From Pseudomonas lini (GTDB taxonomy: Bacteria > Pseudomonadota > Gammaproteobacteria > Pseudomonadales > Pseudomonadaceae), in assembly GCF_964063345.1 (NCBI RefSeq), contig NZ_OZ061318.1, positions 1,922,001-1,986,000 of the forward strand: a DNA stretch of 64,000 nucleotides, written 5' to 3'. The notes under the pieces are model-generated. The model was not told where the DNA came from. It did no database searches and saw only the letters and a list, made by a program, of their open reading frames with translations. Below are positions 11,251-19,355 of the stretch, piece after piece. Both the position numbers and the translations under genes were made by a program. How positions within the stretch are numbered: the stretch's first letter is position 1; every line of letters starts with the position of its first letter.

Positions 11251-11889
11251 TCAGGCCGCTCGCCGCTGCTCAAGCATCAAGCGCACCGCCAGCCCGGATA
11301 GCACGAAGCCCATGAAGTAACGCTGCATCGCCAACCAGTTCGGATTGTTGACGAACCAGGACGCGATGCCCGCGGCGAACAGAGCGATCAGCAAGTTGAC
11401 GCTGAAGCTCACGCTGATCTGGGTCAGGCCGAGGATGATGCTCTGGGTGAACACCGAACCGTGCTCAGGGGTAATGAACTGCGGAAACACCGACAGATAA
11501 AACACCGCAATTTTCGGGTTCAGGGCGCTGGTAAGAAAGCCCATGGTGATCAACTTGCGCGACGAATCCGCCGGCAGCTGCTGCGCCTCGAACGGCGAAC
11601 GCGCACCGGGCTTGACCGCCTGCCAGGCCAGCCACAACAAGTACAGCGCGCCAGCCCACTTCAACACTTCATAAGCCATCGGCACTGCCACGAACACCGC
11701 GGTCAAACCCGCGGCAGCAGCAAACAGGTGCACTAAAAACCCCGCGACCACGCCCAGCAACGAAGTCACTCCGGCCTTGCGCCCCTGGCAGATAGAACGA
11801 GAGATCAGGTAGATCATGTTCGGCCCGGGCGTGAGTACCATCAGCAACGCCGCGGCGGCAAAAATCAGCAAATCTTGAAGCGGGATCAT
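11251..11889 (-). CDS. LysE/RhtB-family amino-acid exporter
   Basis: A 212-aa inner-membrane protein with about six hydrophobic helices. The family signature is near the N-terminus: LLMVLTPGPNMIYLISRSI (TPGPN motif, residues ~20-24), followed by GVTSLLGVVAGFLVHLFAAA. Residues LTSALNPKIAVFYLSVFPQF are the typical loop before helix 4. Members export amino acids such as lysine, threonine or homoserine lactone; the substrate here is unknown. The ATG at 11889 has GGAGG six bases upstream, which decides it over the ATG at 11895. Confidence 0.88.
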   Translation of the reverse strand: MIPLQDLLIFAAAALLMVLTPGPNMIYLISRSICQGRKAGVTSLLGVVAGFLVHLFAAAAGLTAVFVAVPMAYEVLKWAGALYLLWLAWQAVKPGARSPFEAQQLPADSSRKLITMGFLTSALNPKIAVFYLSVFPQFITPEHGSVFTQSIILGLTQISVSFSVNLLIALFAAGIASWFVNNPNWLAMQRYFMGFVLSGLAVRLMLEQRRAA

Positions 11890-11912
11890 GGGCATCCTCC
11901 GTCCTTGGACGA

Positions 11913-12347
11913 TCAGGCAGTTTCGATCAGTGAGGCTCGATAAAACGGCAAGATCAGGTCCCGTGTCAATGGCGCCAGCGTGACATCGCCGTCGGTGGCC
12001 GGATCGATCCAGCGCACCTCTTCGATCTCCGCCGCCGGGCAAACGTGCGAATCGATGGTCAGCTGAAAGAGTTCGGCCTGTACGACATAACCCGGCTCAT
12101 TGGCGGCCGGTGCCGAGAATTGCCCCAGGTAGGCGGCATGCGCCGGATCGATGACCAGCCCCAGTTCCTCTTCCAGCTCACGGGCGAGGGCATGGACCGG
12201 TTGCTCATGGGCCTCGATCTTGCCCCCCGGCTGCATGAACGCCTGGGTCCCGCGCTTGCGCACCAGCAGGGTGCGACCGTCGGGGCCGATCAGCAGGGCA
12301 GCGGCAATGCGGATGAGGCGGAGCGAAGCGGCGGATGAAAGCGTCAT
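11913..12347 (-). CDS. NUDIX hydrolase
   Basis: A 144-aa NUDIX pyrophosphohydrolase. The full NUDIX box is present at residues ~42-64: GGKIEAHEQPVHALARELEE then ELGL, matching GX5EX7REUXEEXGU with the metal-binding glutamates. Such enzymes cleave nucleoside diphosphate derivatives (oxidised nucleotides, ADP-ribose and others). Specificity is not evident. It leads the NUDIX-LysE-GNAT set on the minus strand, 23 bases upstream of the transporter start. Confidence 0.9.
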   Translation of the reverse strand: MTLSSAASLRLIRIAAALLIGPDGRTLLVRKRGTQAFMQPGGKIEAHEQPVHALARELEEELGLVIDPAHAAYLGQFSAPAANEPGYVVQAELFQLTIDSHVCPAAEIEEVRWIDPATDGDVTLAPLTRDLILPFYRASLIETA

Positions 12348-12438
12348 GGATCAGGATTGGCCTTGGGTAAAAGCAGCAAGGATCACATGCATGCCGGTTC
12401 TACGTCACGCCGAAAACTTATCTGCCGAGCGTCAAATA

Positions 12439-12530
12439 TTGTGGGAGCGGGCTTGCCCGCGATAGCGGACTGTCAGCAACATCAATGTTGGATGTGATGA
12501 CCTCATCGCGGGCAAGCCCGCTCCCACAGG
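12439..12530. repeat. REP/REPIN inverted pair, GTGGGAGCGGGC type
   Basis: Facing arms TTGTGGGAGCGGGCTTGCCC and GGGCAAGCCCGCTCCCACA, separated by about 45 bases. It fills most of the gap between the NUDIX gene and the end of the HD-GYP-like gene. Related copies are at 55798 and 63069. Confidence 0.88.
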
Positions 12531-12554
12531 GGATCAGTGCTGAGTCTGAGAAGC

Positions 12555-13913
12555 TCAACTCGTCTCCAGAAGCGCGCCCTCCACTTCCTCCGGCACTTTC
12601 ACAAAAATGCTGTACTTGGCACTTTCCATCGCCTCGAAAGCGATCAACTTCTCCACCAGTGGCCCATTCAACACCTTGCCGGCATTGAGCAGCAGCATGC
12701 CGTTGTCGGCATTGAGATTGCGCGCCAGGATCATGCCCGCCACCAGATCCCGGGTGGCCAGCACCTTGACCGTCGGATCGGCCAGCGTCACGTCGCTCAG
12801 ATAAGTGGCGCAGACCTGAATGAAATCCTCCACCAGTTCCGGGTCGTAGAGGCGACCGGCGTATTGGCGGATATAGACCAGGGCTTCATCGCTGTTCATC
12901 TGCCGTTCGAGGATCAGCCCGCGCTGCAACTCGATGAAATCCACCGCCAGTTTCAGCAACCGTGAACCGAACGGAATCGCTTCGCCCTTGAGCCGATCAG
13001 GAAAACCGCTGCCGTCCCAACGCTCCTGATGATGCAGGATCAGCCGAGCGGCATCCTTCATTGGGTCGAGCGTCATCAGCAGCGACTCACTCTGCTTCGG
13101 ATAACCCCGATAGCGCTCGCGGTCATTGTGATGCAGCAGGTCCGAGGGCGTGTTCATCATGCTGTCGGTCCAGCTCAACTTGCCGATGTTGTAGAGCGCC
13201 GCTGCCATGGTCAGGTCACGACTGGTGCCTTCGTCCAGGCCATGGAGTTTGCAGTACACCCGCACCAGTTCAATGATCTGCCGGTTGGTCTGTTTGGTGG
13301 GCGGCAGGCGCAGGTTGGCCAGCAACGAAAACACTTCGGTGCCGGTGACATAGCTGCGCTTGAGCTCTTCGTAGGCCAGGTCCAGCATGTCGGCGGTCTG
13401 TTGCAGCTCGCTGGTGCGGGCCGCGACGTGTTTTTCCAGGGTGGCGTTGAGCTGCTTCAGTTTCTCGTTCTGATCCCACGTCTCTTGCACCAGACGCAAG
13501 CGCTCACGCTCGGAATGCTGATAGGCAAGTGATTGTCGCAAGGTCAGCAGCATTTCTTCATCGTGCCAGGGTTTGCTGATGTAACGATGAATCTGCCCTT
13601 CATTGATGGCTTTGATAATGGCCGACGGATCGGCATAACCGGTCAACATGATCCGGGTGGTGTCGGGATAGCGCTGGTGGACGTGAGCCAGCAGCGTGGC
13701 GCCGTCCATATTAGGCATGCGCGCATCAGTCATCACCAGATCGATCGGCTGCTGGGCCATGATCTCCAGGGCCTGGGCACCGCTGGTGGCCAGCAGTACC
13801 TCGTAAGGCTGACCGCGCAGCAGGCGGCGCAGACTGTTGAGAATCGACTCCTCATCGTCGACCAGCAATAACTTGGGTTTATCGGTCACAGTCGTGGGGA
13901 GTTGCTCTTCCAT
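12555..13913 (-). CDS. response regulator with eroded HD-GYP domain
   Basis: A 452-aa cytosolic protein. Residues 14-130 are a REC domain with Asp63 as phosphoacceptor (MTDARMP) and acidic pocket VDDEE. Residues ~135-185 are a coiled coil. Residues ~190-390 match the HD-GYP fold, but metal ligands are lost: the HD pair is Tyr241-Asn242 (YNIGK instead of HDIGK) and the upstream histidine position reads QTNRQ. HHQERWDGSGFP (294-305) keeps the later histidines and a GFP in place of GYP. I infer a non-catalytic output domain that may still bind c-di-GMP or a GGDEF partner. It is divergent from the c-di-GMP/kinase run starting at 14173, which suggests shared control. Confidence 0.85.
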   Translation of the reverse strand: MEEQLPTTVTDKPKLLLVDDEESILNSLRRLLRGQPYEVLLATSGAQALEIMAQQPIDLVMTDARMPNMDGATLLAHVHQRYPDTTRIMLTGYADPSAIIKAINEGQIHRYISKPWHDEEMLLTLRQSLAYQHSERERLRLVQETWDQNEKLKQLNATLEKHVAARTSELQQTADMLDLAYEELKRSYVTGTEVFSLLANLRLPPTKQTNRQIIELVRVYCKLHGLDEGTSRDLTMAAALYNIGKLSWTDSMMNTPSDLLHHNDRERYRGYPKQSESLLMTLDPMKDAARLILHHQERWDGSGFPDRLKGEAIPFGSRLLKLAVDFIELQRGLILERQMNSDEALVYIRQYAGRLYDPELVEDFIQVCATYLSDVTLADPTVKVLATRDLVAGMILARNLNADNGMLLLNAGKVLNGPLVEKLIAFEAMESAKYSIFVKVPEEVEGALLETS

Positions 13914-14172
13914 GGCATTACCTCAAGTCAAACGGGTGTCTTTGCCGCGCGTGTGGGGGCCAACATCCTGACGTTCCCCTCGCCTGACCTACAGGCTAGA
14001 TGATTTTCAGCCCTACCCAGGAAATGATTCGTTTCAGTCAACCGGGCGAAGTTCCGGCCGGGCGACTATGCTCAGATCACTCGGATCCAGAACGATACTC
14101 GCGCCATCCAGCGATCAGGGAAGGGATACCCTTTATGAGCCCATTGCACCAACCTGCTGTCGGTACAGGCGC

Positions 14173-16479
14173 ATGTCAGTGAATACGCTGCTTGCGCGCA
14201 TTAATCGGCGGATTCTCATCGTCGATGACACGGCGTCGATCCATGAGGATTTCGCCAAGATTCTCAGCCCGCCATCGATCGAAGACGACAACCTGATCAG
14301 CGCCGAAAACGCCCTGTTCGGTACCCCGGCGTCGGTATCGTTGCAAAGTTTCGTCATTGATTCCGCATTTCAGGGCCGCGAAGCGCTGGACAAGGTCGAG
14401 ACCGCGTTGGCGAATGACTCGCCCTACGCGATGGCCTTCATCGATATGCGCATGCCACCGGGCTGGGACGGTCTGGAAACCATCGAACGCTTGTGGCAAG
14501 TCGATCCCAAGCTGCAGGTGGCGCTCTGCACTGCGTATTCCGACTATTCCTGGGAAGACATCGCCGAGCGTCTGGAGCTGGGCGATCGCCTGCTTATCCT
14601 GAAAAAGCCTTTCGATGCCATCGAGATCCGCCAGATGGCCAGCGCATTGACTGCCAAATGGCAAATGACCGAAGACGCAGCACTGAAAATGTCCTTGCTG
14701 GAGCTCGCGGTCGAAGAGCGCACCCGGGAGCTGTCCGACGCCAACATCATCGTGCAGAACAGCCCGACTATTCTGTATCGGCTGCGAGGCGAACCGTCGT
14801 TTCCGTTGATGTACATCTCCCACAACATCACCAAATACGGCCACATCGCGGCAGCCCTGGTAGCGTCCTCCAACTGGGCGCAGGAGCTGATCCATCCCGA
14901 CGATCAATCAAAAGTCGATACGGCCATGGCCCGGGTGCTGGACCGCCATGCGGCAGGTGCGTCCATCGAATTCCGGATGCGCACCGGCGACGGCGACTGG
15001 CGCTGGGTCGAAAACCGCTATATCCCGGTGCGTGACGATGAAGGCCGCTTGCTGGAAGTCGAAGGCATCATCATCGACGTCACCGAACGCAAACTGGCCG
15101 AGGAAAAAATCGCCCTGTTGGCCCGCACCGACGGGCTGACCGGGTTGGCCAACCGCGCGACGCTGATCGAACGGCTGCACCAGGCATTCGCCGCCGCCCG
15201 ACGCGGGGCCACACCCTTCGCCATGTTTTACCTGGACCTGGATCACTTCAAACGCATCAACGACACCCTGGGCCACCCGGTGGGCGATCTATTGTTGCAG
15301 GAGGTCGCCAGGCGCATCAAAAACTGCGTGCGCGAAAACGATGTGGTTGCCCGCCTGGGTGGCGACGAGTTCGCGATACTGCAACTGGATGTCGGCGATC
15401 CGACCCAATCAGCGGCCCTCGCCGCCAAGGTCCGCGATGCTCTGGTGCTGCCCTACTCCCTGGCCGGCAATGATGTGCGGGTCTCGGTCAGCATCGGCAT
15501 CAGCAGCTACGCGCCGATCAGCTTCAGCGCCGACAGCCTGTTGACCCAAGCCGACATGGCGCTGTATCGCTCCAAGGAAAAGGGCCGCAACCAGTACCAC
15601 TTCCACTCCGATGAGATCAATCAGGAAGTGGTTGAGCGCATGACCATCGCCAACGACTTGAAAACCGCCATCGAACACGACGAACTCGAACTGCGTTATT
15701 GGCCGGAAGTAGACCTGAGCACTGGCAAGATCCTCGGCATGGAAGCGCAGGTCAGCTGGAACCACCCTCAGCGCGGGTTGCTGGAAGCCCAGGCGTTTCT
15801 GCCCGCGGCGGAAAAGACCGGCACCATCATCGCCCTCGGTCACTGGGTGCTGGAGCGTGCCTGTCGGCAAATGCGCCAGTGGCGTGACGAAGGCATGGCA
15901 CCGCCGGTGGTGGCAATAAAACTGTCCCTGGCTCAGCTCAAGAGCGGTCCCGAGCTGATCTATGACGTGTTGCGCACCACCGCACGTTGGGAACTGTGCC
16001 CGTGGGACCTGCGCTTCGATGTCACCGAAGCGACCCTGGCCCAGACCAAGTGGACGCACAACGACGTACTGCCGCGCCTGCGTGAGCTGGGAGTGAAAAT
16101 CGCCATCGACGACTTCGGCACCGAATACTCCTCGTTCGATTACCTCAAGACCTATCAGGTCAATCACCTGAAACTCGCCCAGACCTTCATCGACATGGCC
16201 GCACGCGACCCGGCCAGTGCAACCACCTTGCGGGCCATCATCAACTTCGCCCGTGAGGTAGGGATCGGCATTATCGCCGAGGGCGTCGAAACCCAGGAGC
16301 AACGCAGTTCGCTGATGGCCACCGGCTCACCGATGAACGCCCAGGGTCACTACTTCAGCCAAGCGGTCAGCAGCCAACAGGCCGCCGAGTTGCTGAAGGC
16401 CGGGAGCATCGTGCATGCCAGCCACGACACCGGAGCGATGCCCGACGACCCGCGGCGCGCCATGGAGGACAAGGAATGA
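14173..16479 (+). CDS. REC-PAS-GGDEF-EAL protein, likely diguanylate cyclase
   Basis: A 768-aa hybrid. REC is at ~10-155 with Asp91 (FIDMRMPPGWDG), PAS/PAC at ~190-310, GGDEF at ~315-470 and EAL at ~490-740. The cyclase motif GGDEF (396-400) is intact, with an RxxD inhibitory site (REND) five residues before it. The EAL domain looks dead: the signature is EAQ (524-526), the usual VN is IK (AIKLSL), the E in LExTE is D, and KxD is KLA. I infer c-di-GMP synthesis gated by phosphorylation and PAS input. The start at 14173 is chosen because the paralogues also begin just before RRIL-DDT. Its TGA overlaps the next ATG, so the two are translationally coupled. Confidence 0.9.
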   Translation: MSVNTLLARINRRILIVDDTASIHEDFAKILSPPSIEDDNLISAENALFGTPASVSLQSFVIDSAFQGREALDKVETALANDSPYAMAFIDMRMPPGWDGLETIERLWQVDPKLQVALCTAYSDYSWEDIAERLELGDRLLILKKPFDAIEIRQMASALTAKWQMTEDAALKMSLLELAVEERTRELSDANIIVQNSPTILYRLRGEPSFPLMYISHNITKYGHIAAALVASSNWAQELIHPDDQSKVDTAMARVLDRHAAGASIEFRMRTGDGDWRWVENRYIPVRDDEGRLLEVEGIIIDVTERKLAEEKIALLARTDGLTGLANRATLIERLHQAFAAARRGATPFAMFYLDLDHFKRINDTLGHPVGDLLLQEVARRIKNCVRENDVVARLGGDEFAILQLDVGDPTQSAALAAKVRDALVLPYSLAGNDVRVSVSIGISSYAPISFSADSLLTQADMALYRSKEKGRNQYHFHSDEINQEVVERMTIANDLKTAIEHDELELRYWPEVDLSTGKILGMEAQVSWNHPQRGLLEAQAFLPAAEKTGTIIALGHWVLERACRQMRQWRDEGMAPPVVAIKLSLAQLKSGPELIYDVLRTTARWELCPWDLRFDVTEATLAQTKWTHNDVLPRLRELGVKIAIDDFGTEYSSFDYLKTYQVNHLKLAQTFIDMAARDPASATTLRAIINFAREVGIGIIAEGVETQEQRSSLMATGSPMNAQGHYFSQAVSSQQAAELLKAGSIVHASHDTGAMPDDPRRAMEDKE

Positions 16480-18350
16480 AAACTCCGTCCGCCCAGGCTA
16501 ACCGACGCATTCTGATCATCGATGACACGCCTTCGATCCATCAGGACTTTCGCAAGATCCTCGGCCCGGATACCGACGACGAACAAACCCTTGCCGGCAC
16601 AGAAGCAGCGCTGTTCGGCAGCCCGCAGGCCGCACGGCTGGTGTTCCAGCTCGACTCGGCCTATCAGGGTGAGGAAGCGCTCGAACTGGTCAAGCGCGCC
16701 CAGGCTCAAGGTCGCCCTTACGCCATGGCATTCACCGACATGCGCATGCCCCCCGGCTGGGACGGTCTGGAAACCATCGAACAGCTCTGGAAGGCTGATC
16801 CTCACCTGCAAATCGCGCTGTGCACGGCCTTCTCCGATTACACCTGGGAAGCCATGGCCGAACGACTGGAGTTCGGCGATCAGTTGCTGGTGCTGAAAAA
16901 ACCTTTCGACAGCCTGGAAATCCGCCAGATGGCCAGCGCCCTGACCTGGAAGTGGCAGATGGCGCAGGACGCGGCCATGAAAGTGCTGACCCTGGAGCAA
17001 ACCATCGAGGCCCGGGTCCACGAGCTGCTCAAGGTATCGCACTTGTTGCAGTACGACGTATTGACCGAATTGCCCAACAGCACCTTGCTGGGCGACCGAC
17101 TGAACCAGTCACTGGCCCTGTCACGACGCCATGACAAACAACTGGCCGTGATGTTTCTGGGGCTCGATCGTTTCAAACGTATCAACAATGCCTTGGGTCA
17201 CCCGACCGGTGACGAGATGCTCAAACGTGTCGGGCACAACCTGGTGGCCTGCGTGCGCGAGTCCGACTCGGTGTTTCGTTACGGCTCCGATGAGTTTGTG
17301 GTGATCCTGGCTGACATCCACCACCCCCAACAGACCAAGGGCATCGCCGAAAAGCTCCTGAACGCCATAAGCACGCCTCAACACATCGGCGGCCATGACC
17401 TGAGCGTGACGGCCAGCCTGGGCATCAGCATCTATCCCGAGGACGGTTTCGATGCCATCGCACTGATCAAAAAAGCCGAAACCGCCATGCGCAACGTCAA
17501 GGACAGCGGCCCGAACGATTTCAGCTTTTTCATCGATGAGATGAACCAGCGCGCCCGGGAACAGCAGAGTATCGAGTCGGGTATTCGCCTGGCGCTGGAA
17601 CGCAACGAATTTGTCCTGCACTACCAGCCAAAACTTGACCTGGGCAGCGGCAAAGTGGTCGGCGCCGAGGCATTGATCCGCTGGCAAAAGCCGGGGCAAG
17701 GCTGGGTTTACCCGACAGATTTCATCGGTGTAGCCGAGGACAGCGGCTTGATCGTACCGCTGAGCAAATGGGTGCTCGCCCAGGCCTGTCAACAAGCCCG
17801 CGCCTGGCAGACGAAAGGCCTGCCGAAACTCTGTATGTCGGTGAACGTGTCGGCCATCGATTTCCGCCAGCGGGACTTTGTCGAAGGTATAGAGCAGATA
17901 CTCAAGCAAACCGGTATGGACCCCACTTTGCTGGAGCTGGAAATTACCGAAGGCGTATTGATGCAGAATATCGATGCCACGATGGTCGCGCTGAATCGGC
18001 TCAAGGCATTGGGCGTACGGCTGGCCATCGATGACTTTGGCACCGGCTATTCCAGCCTGAGTTACCTGCAACGGTTTCCCATCGATGTGTTGAAAATCGA
18101 CCAGTCATTCATTCGTGGCCTGAGCCGTGACAGCAACGACGCAGCCCTGGTCAGCGCCATCATCAGCCTGGGCAAGAGCCTCAAACTGACCGTCATTGCC
18201 GAAGGGGTGGAAACCCTTGAGCAACTGAATTTTCTCAAGGCCCTCCAGTGCGAGGAAGGCCAGGGTTATTACTTCAGCAAAGCCGTGGAGCCGGATGCCT
18301 TCGTGCAATACCTGACGTCTGTACAGTCCGCTCTATCCAGCACCAAATGA
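16476..18350 (+). CDS. REC-GGDEF-EAL protein, likely c-di-GMP phosphodiesterase
   Basis: A 624-aa protein. REC is at ~10-150 (Asp88 in FTDMRMPPGWDG), then GGDEF at ~190-350 and EAL at ~365-615. The cyclase motif is altered to GSDEF (270-274), though the RxxD I-site (RESD) remains, so it may bind c-di-GMP without making it. The phosphodiesterase side is complete: EAL at 398-400, VNVSA, LELEITE, DDFGTGYSSL, LKIDQSF and AEGVET. It therefore mirrors the upstream protein, which keeps the cyclase and loses the phosphodiesterase. The REC resembles those at 14173 and 21157, including the unusual stretch between the first helix and second strand. It overlaps the previous gene by ATGA. Confidence 0.9.
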   Translation: MKTPSAQANRRILIIDDTPSIHQDFRKILGPDTDDEQTLAGTEAALFGSPQAARLVFQLDSAYQGEEALELVKRAQAQGRPYAMAFTDMRMPPGWDGLETIEQLWKADPHLQIALCTAFSDYTWEAMAERLEFGDQLLVLKKPFDSLEIRQMASALTWKWQMAQDAAMKVLTLEQTIEARVHELLKVSHLLQYDVLTELPNSTLLGDRLNQSLALSRRHDKQLAVMFLGLDRFKRINNALGHPTGDEMLKRVGHNLVACVRESDSVFRYGSDEFVVILADIHHPQQTKGIAEKLLNAISTPQHIGGHDLSVTASLGISIYPEDGFDAIALIKKAETAMRNVKDSGPNDFSFFIDEMNQRAREQQSIESGIRLALERNEFVLHYQPKLDLGSGKVVGAEALIRWQKPGQGWVYPTDFIGVAEDSGLIVPLSKWVLAQACQQARAWQTKGLPKLCMSVNVSAIDFRQRDFVEGIEQILKQTGMDPTLLELEITEGVLMQNIDATMVALNRLKALGVRLAIDDFGTGYSSLSYLQRFPIDVLKIDQSFIRGLSRDSNDAALVSAIISLGKSLKLTVIAEGVETLEQLNFLKALQCEEGQGYYFSKAVEPDAFVQYLTSVQSALSSTK

Positions 18351-18395
18351 ATGATTTGCAACGACACCCAGGGCCCTGCGCCAAGGAGTAATAAG

Positions 18396-19355
18396 ATGTC
18401 GCGCTCCTTCTACTACCTGCTTCTTGCGCCTCTACTCGGATGTTGCCTGATAGCCAACGGCGCACCTCTGGACGAGCCACTCAAACCCTTGCCCGCAGTG
18501 CCCCAACAGAATCCCTTGCAAGTTGAACTCGGTCGCCGGTTGTTCAACGAGCCACGCCTGTCGGTCAACAACAGCCTGTCCTGCGCCAGTTGCCATCGCC
18601 TGGAAATCGGAGGCGCCGACGACAAAGCATTGTCTATCGGCTTCAAAGGCGATCCCCTGACGATCAACACTCCCAGCGTCTTCAACTCAAGTCTGAATTT
18701 CCGACAATTCTGGAACGGCCGCGCCGACACCCTGGAAACACAGGCCCACGAAGTGGTGCAGAGCCCCAGCGAAATGGGCAGTCATTGGGAGCATGTCGTT
18801 CAGACACTGACCGCCGACCCGGCTTACAAAAGTGCTTTCGCCAAGGCCTACCCGGACGGCGTGACGATGAGCAATGTGCAAAATGCCCTGGCCACCTATG
18901 AGCGCACGCTGATCAGCGCCAACTCGCGTTTCGACCAATACCTGCTGGGCAATACCGAGATTCTGACGATCGATGAGAAGTACGGTTACCAACGCTTCAA
19001 GGACTACGGCTGCATCGCTTGCCATCAAGGGGTAAACATCGGCGGCAACATGTTCCAGAAATTCGGAGTCATGGGCGATTACTTCCAGGTACGGGGCAAC
19101 CCCACCGAAGCCGATCTGGGCCGCTATCTGGTCACCAAGGCTGAAGAGGACCGCAACGTGTTCAAGGTTCCGAGCCTGCGCAACGTCGCCGTGACCGCGC
19201 CGTACTTTCACGATGGCTCGGCGAAAACCCTCGAGGAAGCGGTAGACGTGATGTTCAAGTTCCAGCTCGGTCGCGTGCCCTCTGACAAGGACAAGACCTT
19301 GATCATCAAATTCCTCAAGACCCTGACCGGTGAGTGGGGAGGTAAACCTTTATGA
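18396..19355 (+). CDS. periplasmic di-haem cytochrome c peroxidase (CCP/MauG family)
   Basis: A 319-aa exported protein with two c-type haem sites, CASCH (63-67) and CIACH (206-210). This is the hallmark of bacterial di-haem peroxidases, which reduce H2O2 to water in the periplasm with electrons from cytochromes or cupredoxins. The N-terminus is a signal peptide (MSRSFYYLLLAPLLGCCLIA); LLGC could be a lipobox, giving a lipoprotein, or cleavage may follow ANGA. The ATG at 18396 has AAGGAG 7 bases upstream, preferred over the ATG at 18351. Its stop overlaps the kinase ATG, so it is translated with a membrane sensor. That context suggests a sensing role as well as detoxification, an inference. 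Confidence 0.9.
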   Translation: MSRSFYYLLLAPLLGCCLIANGAPLDEPLKPLPAVPQQNPLQVELGRRLFNEPRLSVNNSLSCASCHRLEIGGADDKALSIGFKGDPLTINTPSVFNSSLNFRQFWNGRADTLETQAHEVVQSPSEMGSHWEHVVQTLTADPAYKSAFAKAYPDGVTMSNVQNALATYERTLISANSRFDQYLLGNTEILTIDEKYGYQRFKDYGCIACHQGVNIGGNMFQKFGVMGDYFQVRGNPTEADLGRYLVTKAEEDRNVFKVPSLRNVAVTAPYFHDGSAKTLEEAVDVMFKFQLGRVPSDKDKTLIIKFLKTLTGEWGGKPL

